NCBI GenBank assembly: GCA_030066685.1
Contig: JASJBF010000001.1
Coordinates: 124,001 to 188,000 of the forward strand
Reading direction: 5' to 3'
DNA: 64,000 nt
Source: Kiloniellales bacterium
Lineage (GTDB): Bacteria > Pseudomonadota > Alphaproteobacteria > Kiloniellales > JAKSBE01
A program made the translations under genes and the position numbers. Below the pieces are notes generated by a model. That model made no database searches. It saw only the letters and a program-made list of their open reading frames with translations, and had not been told where the DNA came from. Of the stretch, positions 17,839 through 25,756 are shown in pieces. Position 1 is the first letter of the stretch; each line of letters opens with the position of its first letter.

Positions 17839-18246
17839 ATGCGACTCTTCGGTACGCTTGTCCTGGCCGCGCTCCTGCTGGCTTCACACGCTGCTCGGTC
17901 GGAGGGCTTCGACAGGTCGAATCCCGTGATCTGCGCCTCCGTCGACAGTCTTTCCTGCGCACCGGGCGAGGCCTGTCAGGCCGCGACCACGGAGGCACTC
18001 AACATTCCTCAGTTCTTCCGCATCCACTTTGCCGAGAAGGTGGTGAAGGCGGAGCGACCCGATGGCGAGGAGCGCACGTCGGAAATCAGGAGCATCGACG
18101 AGCTCGAGAACGAGCTGATCCTGCAGGGGACGCAGGGCGGCCTCGGATGGAGCCTCACGATTGCGCGCGCGACCGGCAAGATGTCCTTATCCGCCGTCGG
18201 GGATGAGGTCGCCTTCGTTGTCTTCGGCGCCTGCACCCGCCTGTGA
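17839..18246 (+). CDS. Small exported protein of unknown function
   Basis: 135 residues from the ATG at 17839 (GGAAAGG 8 nt upstream), 14 nt after the glycine-zipper gene. Signal peptide MRLFGTLVLAALLLASHAARS. The mature protein has four Cys: CASVDSLSCAPGEACQAA near the N-terminus and ACTRL at the end, suggesting disulfides in the periplasm. The rest is beta-prone (FFRIHFAEKVVKAERPDGEERTSEIRSI; GWSLTIARATGKMSLSAVGDEVAFVVFGAC). No family recognised. Probably in the same transcript as its neighbours. Confidence 0.65.
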   Translation: MRLFGTLVLAALLLASHAARSEGFDRSNPVICASVDSLSCAPGEACQAATTEALNIPQFFRIHFAEKVVKAERPDGEERTSEIRSIDELENELILQGTQGGLGWSLTIARATGKMSLSAVGDEVAFVVFGACTRL

Positions 18247-18348
18247 TGGAGGTGAAGGCCGGGCTCGGTCGGTGATGGAAGACCTGCAGTGTTTCAGGAG
18301 CAGCGATGCTCCGAGCAAGTCCAGGGAGACGAAAAGGAGGCTAGAAGC

Positions 18349-18747
18349 ATGAGAAAGACGGCATTGGCTCTCGCCACGGCCTTGGCCCTTGCTGCGACCG
18401 GCGCTCTGGCGCAGGGCAGCAATAAGATCAAGACCCTTTCGGTCGATGATTTCCAGCTCGACACCGCCAAGGAGCTGGTGGAGATCTGCACGCTCGAATC
18501 CGCCCATCCCGATTTCCAGACGGCCATAGGGTTCTGCTACGGCTATATCTCGGGCGGCGGCCATTTCCATAGGGCGCTGGCCAATGGACCGGAATTCGAT
18601 CCCATGGTGTGCCCACCGACGGAAGTCACTCACGACCAGGTGGTGAAGATCTTCACGGCCTACACCCAAGCCAATCCGCAGTTTCTCGAGGAGCCGGCGA
18701 TGGATGTCCTGTTCCGTGCCGCGGTTGCCAAGTGGCCCTGCGGGTAG
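18349..18747 (+). CDS. Exported Rap1a/Tai-like protein
   Basis: 132 residues from the ATG at 18349 (AAAAGGAGG about 9 nt upstream). Signal peptide MRKTALALATALALAATGALAQ. The mature part has the Rap1a-type pattern: an early Cys (EICTLES), FCYGYISGGG, a proline-rich VCPP, then DQVVKIFTAYTQANPQFLEEPAMDVLFRAAVAKWPCG with a terminal Cys. In the Rap1a/Tai4 family such proteins are periplasmic immunity proteins for type VI effectors, but many members are unlinked to T6SS, and no effector gene is next to this one. The immunity role is therefore only a family-level possibility. Confidence 0.7.
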   Translation: MRKTALALATALALAATGALAQGSNKIKTLSVDDFQLDTAKELVEICTLESAHPDFQTAIGFCYGYISGGGHFHRALANGPEFDPMVCPPTEVTHDQVVKIFTAYTQANPQFLEEPAMDVLFRAAVAKWPCG

Positions 18748-18790
18748 AGGGCTTTCGTGGATCGCCTTTGAATTTGGGAGTAAGGGAACT

Positions 18791-19174
18791 ATGACGAAGA
18801 CCATGGCAATAACCGGTACTAGCCACCCGGACGGCGGCCTGCTGCGGCGCATCGCGATTCCGTTTCTCGTGGCCTGCGCACTCATTCTCGCTGGTTGTTC
18901 CTCGGATCCCTCGAAGCGGGAGACCGAGGAGCGTACCGGCAAGGGCGTCGGCATCGGGGCGGCGGCAGGCGCGGCAGGCGGCGCCTTGTTCGGCGCAATC
19001 GCCGGCAAGCCCGGAACCGGCGCAGCGATCGGGGCGGCGGCAGGCGCGGTCCTCGGCGGTGCCGGCGGCTACATCTACGACCAGAGCCAGAAGCGCAAGG
19101 ACGCCGAGAGCGAGAACGAGCAGCTCAAGCGCGAGAATGAGGAGTTGCGCCAGCAGCAACAGCAGCAGCAGTAG
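18791..19174 (+). CDS. Glycine-zipper lipoprotein with C-terminal coiled coil
   Basis: 127 residues from the ATG at 18791 (GGGAGTAAGGGA upstream). The lipobox LAGC (ACALILAGCSSDPS) predicts a lipoprotein. A glycine-zipper segment (GVGIGAAAGAAGGALFGAIAGKPGTGAAIGAAAGAVLGG, residues about 57-96) precedes GGYIYDQSQKRKDAESENEQLKRENEELRQQQQQQQ, a short coiled coil ending in a poly-Gln run. YMGG/OmpA-like glycine zipper lipoproteins of this shape are associated with cell envelope stress and are widespread in proteobacteria. It is the last of four small exported-protein genes. Confidence 0.7.
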   Translation: MTKTMAITGTSHPDGGLLRRIAIPFLVACALILAGCSSDPSKRETEERTGKGVGIGAAAGAAGGALFGAIAGKPGTGAAIGAAAGAVLGGAGGYIYDQSQKRKDAESENEQLKRENEELRQQQQQQQ

Positions 19175-19545
19175 CTGTCCTCGGCACCGGGATTGCGGCC
19201 CCGACGAGGAAGCGAGCCGATCTCTGCACCGCCTGGGGGAGGGTGGGCATTGCCCACGCGAGGGATTCGCGGCCCAAGGCCTTCGGAAGTCGAGCCTGTG
19301 AACCTTCCGCCGGGCGCCGGCCGCGCCCCGAGCGAGAGGTTCGAGCCCCGCCGCACACCCGGGTGGCCTTCGTCGCAAGATGGCCAGGCTTGCGGGGTGA
19401 TGTATGGTAGTGACCTGAGTGTCACGGTGAAGGAGGGTATCTGAGTCAAGGGGTTGCTAGGTTCGATCGGGGCCGGGTCTGCGCCCGGCGCCGTGTGCGG
19501 GGGCGGGAGCTGTCGTAGTTCCAAGCGTCCTATGGGGGAGCGAAA
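19175..19545. other. Intergenic region before the mla operon
   Basis: 371 nt. The only structure I see is a 7-bp inverted repeat GTGGGCA / TGCCCAC (19243-19249, 19251-19257) with a 1-nt centre. A T-arm-like GGTTCGAGCCCC near 19338 has no acceptor stem or anticodon arm around it, so it is not a tRNA. The mla promoter must lie here but is not obvious. Confidence 0.4.
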
Positions 19546-20694
19546 ATGACCGCTGAGACAACAGCGACGAAAGGCGGTGAGCTTGAGCTCGAACCGACGC
19601 GGGAGGCCTTGGTCCTCAAGCTGAAGGGGCCCTGGCGGTTGGCCAGGGGAATCAGTTCGATGGAGAGCCTCTTCGCGCGGCGCGAGCTCACATCGATCCC
19701 CAAGCAGATTAGGATCGATTCCTCTGCGCTGACGGAGTGGGACAGCGCTCTGATTTGCTTCCTGGTCGAGCTGAAGAAGCGCTGCCAGACCTTGAACATC
19801 GCCTTCGATGCGAGCGATCTTCCCGAGGGCGCCAAGCGCCTCGTCGACCTCGCCCTGGCCGTTCCGGAGCGCGAGGATTCCAAGCGGGCGGAGAGCCGCA
19901 GCGACTTCCTGACCGTGATTGGTCGCGATGTCATAGACTCCCTCAAGAGCGCCGGCGAAATGCTTGATTTCTTGGGCGAGAGCTTCATCGCCTTGGGTCG
20001 CGCGATCCGTGGCCGCGCGCGCTTCCGCATGTCCGACGCGTTACATCTGGTTCAGCAGTGCGGGCCCGACGCCCTGCCGATCGTGACCCTCATTTCATTT
20101 CTCGTCGGCATGATCTTGGGCTTCGTCGGTCTGGTCCAGCTCGAGCAGTTCGGCGCCGACATCTTCGTGGCCAATCTTGTGGCCGTCGCCATGGTCCGTG
20201 AAATGGGCGGCATGATGACGGCGATCATCATGTCCGGGCGGACCGGCGCCGCCTTCGCCGCCCAGCTTGGCACCATGCAGGTCAACGACGAGATCGCCGC
20301 CTTCCGGACCATCGGCATCCCGCCGATCGAGTTCATCGTCCTGCCGCGCATGCTGGCGCTGATCTTCGCGGTTCCCCTGCTGACGATCTACGCCAACATC
20401 ATCGGTATGCTGGGCGGCTCGCTGGTCACCGTGGCCCTCACCGAGGTGTCGATGCTGCAGTACTACGTGCAAACCGTGCAGTCCGTCGGCCTGATCGATT
20501 GGGCCAGCGGCCTCGTCAAGGCCACCGTCTATGGGATCATCATCGCCATCTCGGGCTGCCTGCGCGGCATGCAGTCCAAGAAGAGCGCGGCTGCCGTGGG
20601 CGAGGCCGCCACCTCGGCCGTGGTCATGTCGATCGTCTTGATCATCATCGCCGAAGCGATCCTGACGATCATGTACCAGATCCTGGGGATCTAG
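19546..20694 (+). CDS. mlaE: MlaE-type lipid ABC transporter permease with N-terminal STAS domain
   Basis: 382 residues; GGGGGAG lies about 4 nt before the ATG. Residues about 15-110 form a STAS-like domain (IRIDSSALTEWDSALICFLVELKKRC), and from about 130 the MlaE permease domain follows (LISFLVGMILGFVGLVQLEQFGADIFVANLVAVAMVREMGGMMTAIIMSGRTGAAFAAQLGTMQVNDEIAAFRTIG). In E. coli the STAS domain (MlaB) is a separate protein; here it is fused to the permease, as in many alphaproteobacterial MlaE proteins. MlaE moves phospholipids across the inner membrane with MlaF and MlaD. The mlaF gene starts 2 nt after the stop. Confidence 0.9.
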   Translation: MTAETTATKGGELELEPTREALVLKLKGPWRLARGISSMESLFARRELTSIPKQIRIDSSALTEWDSALICFLVELKKRCQTLNIAFDASDLPEGAKRLVDLALAVPEREDSKRAESRSDFLTVIGRDVIDSLKSAGEMLDFLGESFIALGRAIRGRARFRMSDALHLVQQCGPDALPIVTLISFLVGMILGFVGLVQLEQFGADIFVANLVAVAMVREMGGMMTAIIMSGRTGAAFAAQLGTMQVNDEIAAFRTIGIPPIEFIVLPRMLALIFAVPLLTIYANIIGMLGGSLVTVALTEVSMLQYYVQTVQSVGLIDWASGLVKATVYGIIIAISGCLRGMQSKKSAAAVGEAATSAVVMSIVLIIIAEAILTIMYQILGI

Positions 20695-20696
20695 CG

Positions 20697-21512
20697 ATGG
20701 CCGAACAGCAGGTCCCCGAGCCAAGCAGGGTCAGCCCACCGGCCGTCGGGCCGCAGGCCGGTGCGGATGCGCCCATCGTGATCGAGGACGTGACCATGGC
20801 CTACGGCACCTTCGTGGTGCAGAAGGACCTCAACTTCACGGTCAAACGCGGCGACATCTTCATCATCATGGGTGGCAGCGGCTGCGGCAAGAGCACGGTG
20901 ATGCGCGCCCTCATCGCGATGCAGCCGCCGGCCAAGGGTCGCGTCTGGTTCGAAGGCGAGAGCCTGTGGGAGATAGAGGAACAGGCGCGCCAGACCCTGA
21001 TGCAGGAGACCGGAGTCGTCTTTCAGAGCGGCGGCCTGTGGAGCTCCATGACCCTGGCCGAGAACATCTGCCTGCCCCTGGGCGAGTACACCGACCTCTC
21101 GGAGAAAGACTCCTTCGAGGTCGCCAAGCTCAAGCTCGCCCTGGTCGGCCTGGCGGGTTTCGAGGATTTCTATCCCTCCGAGATCTCCGGCGGGATGCAG
21201 CGCCGCGCTGGTGTGGCTCGCGCTTTGGCGCTTGATCCGCAGATCCTGTTCTTCGACGAGCCTTCGGCCGGGCTCGATCCGATCAGCTCCCGGCGCCTCG
21301 ACGACCTGATTCTCGAACTCCGGGACAGTCTCGGCACGACGATCATCGTCGTCACCCACGAGCTCGCCAGCATCTTCACCATCGGCAACAACTCGGTGGT
21401 TCTCGACCCGGACAGCAAGACCCAGATCGCGACTGGGGATCCGAAGTGGCTGCGCGACCATAGCGAAGATCCGCGTGTGCGTGCGTTCCTGAACCGCGGA
21501 GAGGAAGAATGA
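20697..21512 (+). CDS. mlaF: MlaF-type lipid ABC transporter ATPase
   Basis: 271 residues. The ABC ATPase motifs are Walker A GGSGCGKST, Q-loop VVFQSGGLWSSM, signature SGGMQRR and Walker B ILFFDEPSAGLD, followed by the switch H in VVTHELAS. An N-terminal extension of about 25 residues (EQQVPEPSRVSPPAVGPQAG) precedes IVIEDVTMAYGTFVVQKDL. It should energise phospholipid transport by the MlaE permease encoded just upstream (2-nt gap) with MlaD encoded 41 nt downstream. Confidence 0.9.
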   Translation: MAEQQVPEPSRVSPPAVGPQAGADAPIVIEDVTMAYGTFVVQKDLNFTVKRGDIFIIMGGSGCGKSTVMRALIAMQPPAKGRVWFEGESLWEIEEQARQTLMQETGVVFQSGGLWSSMTLAENICLPLGEYTDLSEKDSFEVAKLKLALVGLAGFEDFYPSEISGGMQRRAGVARALALDPQILFFDEPSAGLDPISSRRLDDLILELRDSLGTTIIVVTHELASIFTIGNNSVVLDPDSKTQIATGDPKWLRDHSEDPRVRAFLNRGEEE

Positions 21513-21553
21513 CGTTCACGGACCGCGCAACGGAGGGGGAGGACTGAGACGCC

Positions 21554-22498
21554 ATGGCCAAGGCCAATCCTAGAACCGTTGGGGGGTTCGTGCTCGGCGC
21601 CGTCGCTCTTGCCGTCGCCGCTGTTGCCGTCTTCGGCACCGGAAGGTTCTTCGAGACACGGGACACGGTGGTCTCTTTCTTTTCTGGCTCGCTCATGGGC
21701 CTTCGCGTTGGCGCCCCGGTGGAGATGCGTGGGGTCCTGATCGGCACGGTCACGGACCTATGGGTCGAAGTCGATCCGGAAACTCTAGAGTTTACCTTCC
21801 CGGTCCTGATGGAAATCCAGCAATCGAGAATCCGCGGCATTGCCGAAGTCGAAGAGGATCGTCTCGACGAACTCATCGACGACGGGCTTCGCGCGCAGCT
21901 CGCCACACAGAGCCTGGTGACGGGCCAGCAGTCGATCCAGATGCAGTTTCTGCCGGAAACGGAGGTCGAGTTCGTAGAGACGACTCTTCCCTATGACCAG
22001 ATTCCCACCGTGCCATCGGTGTTCGAGCAGATCGAGAGCGATGTCAGCGAGGTGATGAGGCGGGCGAACATACTGCTGGACCGTGTGAATGACATACTCT
22101 CCGATGACAACCGGTCGAGGGTCGGAACCATTCTGGACAACCTGACCAAGACGACGACCGAACTTGAGCAGGGCATAGACTCCCTGAACCGGCTGGTGGA
22201 GGATGCGCAGGAGGTGGTGCTGAACGTCAAGAACACCGATCCGAAGATACAGAGACTTCTCGATACCGCGAACGGGACTCTGGAGCGCTATGGTGCCCTA
22301 GCCGAGCGCAGCACGGCGCTGGTCGAGGAAAATCGCAAGGGCATGAAGGACTTCACCACGACCGGGCTCTACGAGCTGACCAACCTGGCGGTCGACGCCC
22401 AGGGTGCGATCGAGCAGTTTCGACGGGTAATGGAAGAGATGGAGCGCGACCCCGCGCGCTTCTTCCTGGGCAGGCCCGCAGAGGTGGAGGTGCAATGA
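21554..22498 (+). CDS. mlaD: MlaD-type MCE-domain lipid-binding protein
   Basis: 314 residues with an N-terminal transmembrane anchor (VGGFVLGAVALAVAAVAVFG) followed by the MCE domain (VSFFSGSLMGLRVGAPVEMRGVLIGTVTDLWVEVDPETLEFTFPVLMEIQ), then a region of helical heptads (DRVNDILSDDNRSRVGTILDNLTKTTTELEQGIDSLNRLVEDAQEVV). MlaD hexamers receive phospholipid from the permease in the periplasm. The long C-terminal helical part is typical of larger MCE proteins. The last codon overlaps the next gene by 4 nt (ATGA), so translational coupling is likely. Confidence 0.9.
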   Translation: MAKANPRTVGGFVLGAVALAVAAVAVFGTGRFFETRDTVVSFFSGSLMGLRVGAPVEMRGVLIGTVTDLWVEVDPETLEFTFPVLMEIQQSRIRGIAEVEEDRLDELIDDGLRAQLATQSLVTGQQSIQMQFLPETEVEFVETTLPYDQIPTVPSVFEQIESDVSEVMRRANILLDRVNDILSDDNRSRVGTILDNLTKTTTELEQGIDSLNRLVEDAQEVVLNVKNTDPKIQRLLDTANGTLERYGALAERSTALVEENRKGMKDFTTTGLYELTNLAVDAQGAIEQFRRVMEEMERDPARFFLGRPAEVEVQ

Positions 22499-23142
22499 TG
22501 GACTGGCGCAAGCAAGGTCAGACTCCGATTACAAGGCGCTTTTTTGGCGGTCTCTTGCTCTCGGTTCCGGCGCTGGCGCTGGTTGCTTGCAGCCTTCCGG
22601 GCGGGCGCAAGGCGCCCCGCCGCGTGAGGCTGACGGCGGCCGAGGACTTCCCGCCGAACATGCCTTCGGTGGCCTGGACCTTGCTGGTCAACGAACCGCA
22701 GGCGACGCTCTCGCTCAACTCCGCGAAGGTCGCCTACATCGGCGAGAAGAAACAGATCGCATATCTCGCGACCGCTGAGTGGGCGAGCCGGGCGCCGGAG
22801 ATGGTCATGGAACTGCTGGTCGAGTCCTTTCAGAACTCGAACAAGATCCTGACGGTCGGCGACCGTCGGGCGCGGATCCGGCCGGACTTCGAGCTCGAAA
22901 CCAGACTCGTCGAGTTCTTCTTCGAGCAGACCGACAAGAACGCCGGCGAGGTGCGGGTCCAGCTTGAGACGACCCTCATCAAGCGCCCGCAGCGCTCGCC
23001 CCTGGCCACCTTTTCCTTCGAGTCCACCTCCACAGTCTCGCCGCGCTCTCTCGACAACATTATCGCGGCCTTCGACGAGAGCCTGAGGGACGTGATGGAG
23101 CAGACGGTGGAGTGGACGCTCCAAACCGGCGCGCGCGCCTAG
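22495..23142 (+). CDS. ABC-type transport auxiliary lipoprotein (PqiC/YmbA-like)
   Basis: 215 residues, beginning inside the mlaD stop (ATGA overlap). The N-terminus has TRRFFGGLLLSVPALALVACS: a twin-arginine motif, a hydrophobic stretch and the lipobox LVAC, so it may be a Tat-exported lipoprotein. The mature domain has LSLNSAKVAYIGEKKQIAYLATAEWASRAPEMVMELLVESFQNSNKILTV, matching the PqiC/ABC_trans_aux family (beta sheet with YLATAEWA where members usually have Y...W). It likely bridges the MCE protein to the outer membrane. The operon ends here, with hairpins at 23192-23294. Confidence 0.8.
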   Translation: MMDWRKQGQTPITRRFFGGLLLSVPALALVACSLPGGRKAPRRVRLTAAEDFPPNMPSVAWTLLVNEPQATLSLNSAKVAYIGEKKQIAYLATAEWASRAPEMVMELLVESFQNSNKILTVGDRRARIRPDFELETRLVEFFFEQTDKNAGEVRVQLETTLIKRPQRSPLATFSFESTSTVSPRSLDNIIAAFDESLRDVMEQTVEWTLQTGARA

Positions 23143-23191
23143 CGCGGGCCGGGAACGCCAGCCTGTCCGCGCTCGGCCGAAAGTTCGATCT

Positions 23192-23241
23192 AAAGCGGGG
23201 TGATTTGAAGCTGAACCGGCTTCAAAACTGAATCCCGCTTT
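23192..23241. repeat. Nested inverted repeats between convergent genes
   Basis: Outer arms AAAGCGGG (23192-23199) and CCCGCTTT (23234-23241) enclose an inner perfect 8-bp stem TTTGAAGC / GCTTCAAA (23204-23211, 23219-23226) with a 7-nt loop. The whole folds as one interrupted hairpin downstream of the mla operon (ends 23142) and, on the other strand, downstream of the AraC gene. No clear U-tract, so a terminator role is uncertain; a dispersed palindromic element is an alternative. Confidence 0.65.
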
Positions 23242-23267
23242 CCCTTAACGATTGAGAGTACGGCTCA

Positions 23268-23294
23268 GACATGAGGTCGATTCGACCTCATGTC
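23268..23294. repeat. Perfect 13-bp palindrome next to the AraC stop
   Basis: GACATGAGGTCGA (23268-23280), one centre base, TCGACCTCATGTC (23282-23294). It ends 9 nt before the stop codon of the minus-strand AraC gene and 27 nt after the nested hairpin. It could form a 10-bp stem with a 7-nt loop in either transcript, suggesting a bidirectional transcript-end or mRNA-stability element. Confidence 0.7.
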
Positions 23295-23302
23295 ATCGTG
23301 CT

Positions 23303-24397
23303 CTAGGCTCGACCGCCCGCGCTGGTTGATGACACCGGCGGCGCTGCGACACGGTGCACCGGCTTCCGCGCGGCGGGCGAACGCTGCGTCCGGAAGAGCC
23401 GTGGCTGCCTCTGGGCCAGCGTCTTGGACGGCACTTCGCCGAAGTGCTTGCCGTAGGCCATCGAGAAGCGTCCGAGATGAAAGAAGCCCCAGCGGAAGGC
23501 GATGTCCGTCACCGAGGCCTCCGAGGGCTCGGATCGTCTCAGATCGGCGTGGGCACCCGTCAGGCGCCGCAGCATGTGATACCTCGTGGGCGAGATGCCG
23601 AAGTAGTTCTGAAAGGCATATTGCAGCGTCCTGACGCTGATCCCGACCTCGGCGCTGAGCTCGGTGAGTCCCAGGGGCTCGTGCCGCTTCGCCTCCATGA
23701 TTTCGCGGGCGCGTCGCGCGTGGAGGCGCACCTGCCGGGAATTCCCGGCAAGGCGCTGTCGTTTGTCCCAGTCGACGCTCGAAAGGGCCATAACCAGCAG
23801 ATTGCCGATGTCAACCGAGATCGTCCGGACGTCGGTCCCGAGACGATGGCGGTCCGTCGAGACAGCCCCTTTCATGAAGATCCTTGCGACATGTTCTTTA
23901 AGCGCCGCTGTCGCGGGCCCGTCGATTATGCAGTCCTGACCCCGGGCGCCCGGCATCTCGGCATCCGGGCCGAAGGCGGCGCGCCAGACGGCGAGATAGG
24001 CCGCCTCCGTCATGTAGACCCCGGCCAGCTGGGTCTCCTGCTGTATGAGGACGTCTTGCTCGGTACGGCCGTGAAATACAATCGCTTCGGCTTCGGTGAA
24101 GGCCCGTCCCTGGCAGCGCAACGACCGTCCGATTTTGACCGGCAGGATGATCGGGACGAGCTGCCTTGGACGCGTGCCCAGGCCATGAAGCGCAGGGCAG
24201 CGATGGGTTTTTAGCGAAAGATAAAGCCCGGGAAGCGCGAGACTTTGGTATCTGGCGGTATAGCTGCCGGGGGAGAGCTGTATGTAGCGAAGATCCCATC
24301 CCTCGGCCTCGGCGTAGTCCTGTGCCTCCTCAACGTCTGCGATGGTCTGACTGTGGATTTTAGGAACCTTGTCACCTGCCAGGTCGGTGATGTCCAC
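23303..24397 (-). CDS. AraC/XylS-family transcriptional regulator (paralogue 1)
   Basis: 364 residues from the GTG at 24397; GGGGGG lies 6 nt upstream and alignment with the neighbouring paralogue supports this start. The N-terminal sensory domain is unassigned (cupin-type is likely). The C-terminal AraC domain has two helix-turn-helix units: LGLTELSAEVGISVRTLQYAFQNYFGISPTRYHMLRRL and VTDIAFRWGFFHLGRFSMAYGKHFGEVPSKTL. The second closely resembles XylS (FLHLGRFAENYRSAFGELPSDTL, recalled from memory), which contacts GGNTA boxes. Upstream is an 18-bp tandem repeat (24454-24489), a possible operator. The effector is unknown. Confidence 0.88.
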   Translation of the reverse strand: MDITDLAGDKVPKIHSQTIADVEEAQDYAEAEGWDLRYIQLSPGSYTARYQSLALPGLYLSLKTHRCPALHGLGTRPRQLVPIILPVKIGRSLRCQGRAFTEAEAIVFHGRTEQDVLIQQETQLAGVYMTEAAYLAVWRAAFGPDAEMPGARGQDCIIDGPATAALKEHVARIFMKGAVSTDRHRLGTDVRTISVDIGNLLVMALSSVDWDKRQRLAGNSRQVRLHARRAREIMEAKRHEPLGLTELSAEVGISVRTLQYAFQNYFGISPTRYHMLRRLTGAHADLRRSEPSEASVTDIAFRWGFFHLGRFSMAYGKHFGEVPSKTLAQRQPRLFRTQRSPAARKPVHRVAAPPVSSTSAGGRA

Positions 24398-24453
24398 GCG
24401 AAGCCCCCCTAGATCATCGATAGCCTCAATCAGAACACATACATATCACTGCG

Positions 24454-24489
24454 GTGTGCCATTTCACGACAGTGTGCCTGTTCACGACA
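24454..24489 (-). repeat. Tandem 18-bp direct repeat, candidate operator of AraC paralogue 1
   Basis: Two adjacent copies, GTGTGCCATTTCACGACA (24454-24471) and GTGTGCCTGTTCACGACA (24472-24489), differ at 2 of 18 positions. They lie 57-92 bp upstream of the GTG start of the minus-strand AraC gene. Directly beside them is a GATGCTT-CAC-AAGCATC inverted repeat (24494-24510). AraC-family proteins commonly bind tandem direct repeats upstream of -35, so autoregulation is plausible. Confidence 0.6.
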
Positions 24490-24609
24490 ATGCGATGCTT
24501 CACAAGCATCGGTCCAGCGAAAAGCTGCCGCCGCAACATCACCCACGCGATGCGGTCTGAAGAACCGGAGCGTCCGAGGTTCACGGCACCGCCAACCTGT
24601 CGGCCACCT

Positions 24610-25686
24610 CTATGAAGACGCTTTCCGGGGCGTTTCCGGGTCCGGGACCGGCGGTCTGCGGGGCGCCCGCCTGGTCGCCGGTGTCCGCTGCCCTTGGAAC
24701 AGCCGCGTCTCGCGGCGGCTCAGCGTCCTAGAGGGCAACTCACCGAAATGGCTTCCGTAAGCTCTGGAGAACCGCCCGAGATGAAAAAAGCCCCAATGCG
24801 TGGCGACTTGCGTCACCGAGACCTCTGCCGGATCCGCTTGCTTGAGCTCGGTATGGGCGCCAGCCAGCCGGCGAAGCAGATGGTAGCGTCCCGGCGAGAT
24901 GCCGAAGTGGTCCTGAAAGGCGTACTGCAACGTCCTGACACTGACCCCGACCTGAATGCCGAGGTCGGTGAGCGTCAGCGGCTCGTGCCGCTTTTCCTCG
25001 ATGATGTCGCGGGCACAGCGGGCATGACGTGCTTTACGCTCGATGCTTCCGGGCTGCCAGGGGGGCAAGTCCTGGTCCTGGCCATAGACAGCGGCCACCA
25101 ACAGGTCTTTGAGGCGCCCTGAGAGGCCCGGGCTGCGCAGGTCCGGTATCTGAGCCTCCGGATCCGGTCCGAACAACGCGCCCAGCATTGTTTTCAAGAG
25201 CGCGACCTCCGGACCGCCCACGATCCGTATCGGCTTCGAGAGGTATTCCGCCCCCGGTTCGGAACCGCGAAGGACTGTAAGACGGGTTTCCTCTGGCAAA
25301 TAGGCAACGATCGCATGGATGCCGCCATCGATGGCCAGGTCGATGTCTTCTTGGCGGTCGACGAGGATCAGATCCGCGTCGCTGACCTTTCGCCCCTGGA
25401 ACTGAAACGACCGACCGGTCTTGACCGGAAGGATCACGGTGGCGAGGTCTCCTGGTGCTCTGCCTGAGATGTGCAGCGAATAACCGCGGTAGTTCTTCCG
25501 CACCAGAAAAAGAGCGGGTAGATCTAGGCGAGCGTAGTCACCGACGAAGCCACGGCTGGGGAGGGGAAGGAATCGGACATCCCAGCCTTCCACCATCGCC
25601 TGCTCCCGAGCTTCGTCGATGGTTTTGAGTTGCCGCCGCGAAATCTTGGGCCCGAGACCTTTCCCGAAAGGTGCGATTCGGCTCAA
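24610..25686 (-). CDS. AraC/XylS-family transcriptional regulator (paralogue 2)
   Basis: 358 residues from a TTG at 25686 preceded by GGGGGGA 7-8 nt upstream; the next ATG would remove about 30 residues that align with the paralogue, so TTG is preferred. Domain plan and sequence parallel the gene downstream: N-terminal sensory half (LARLDLPALFLVRKNYRG..., GRSFQFQGRKVSDADLILVDR), then HTH1 LTDLGIQVGVSVRTLQYAFQDHFGISPGRYHLLRRL and HTH2 VATHWGFFHLGRFSRAYGSHFGELPSRTL. The HTH2 matches XylS-type HLGRF...FGELPS. The two genes are separated by 212 nt and probably arose by tandem duplication. The sensory domains diverge more than the DNA-binding domains, suggesting different signals and shared or similar targets. 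Confidence 0.88.
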   Translation of the reverse strand: MSRIAPFGKGLGPKISRRQLKTIDEAREQAMVEGWDVRFLPLPSRGFVGDYARLDLPALFLVRKNYRGYSLHISGRAPGDLATVILPVKTGRSFQFQGRKVSDADLILVDRQEDIDLAIDGGIHAIVAYLPEETRLTVLRGSEPGAEYLSKPIRIVGGPEVALLKTMLGALFGPDPEAQIPDLRSPGLSGRLKDLLVAAVYGQDQDLPPWQPGSIERKARHARCARDIIEEKRHEPLTLTDLGIQVGVSVRTLQYAFQDHFGISPGRYHLLRRLAGAHTELKQADPAEVSVTQVATHWGFFHLGRFSRAYGSHFGELPSRTLSRRETRLFQGQRTPATRRAPRRPPVPDPETPRKASS

Positions 25687-25756
25687 ACCGGATTCCCCCC
25701 AAGCACTTCGTCATCCGAAGTCATTTTTGTTACGGGGATATGTCGGCGCCGGATCA

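Noticed and set aside
19331-19360. GGTTCGAGCCCC resembling a tRNA T-arm
   Set aside because: No acceptor, D or anticodon arms can be built around it.
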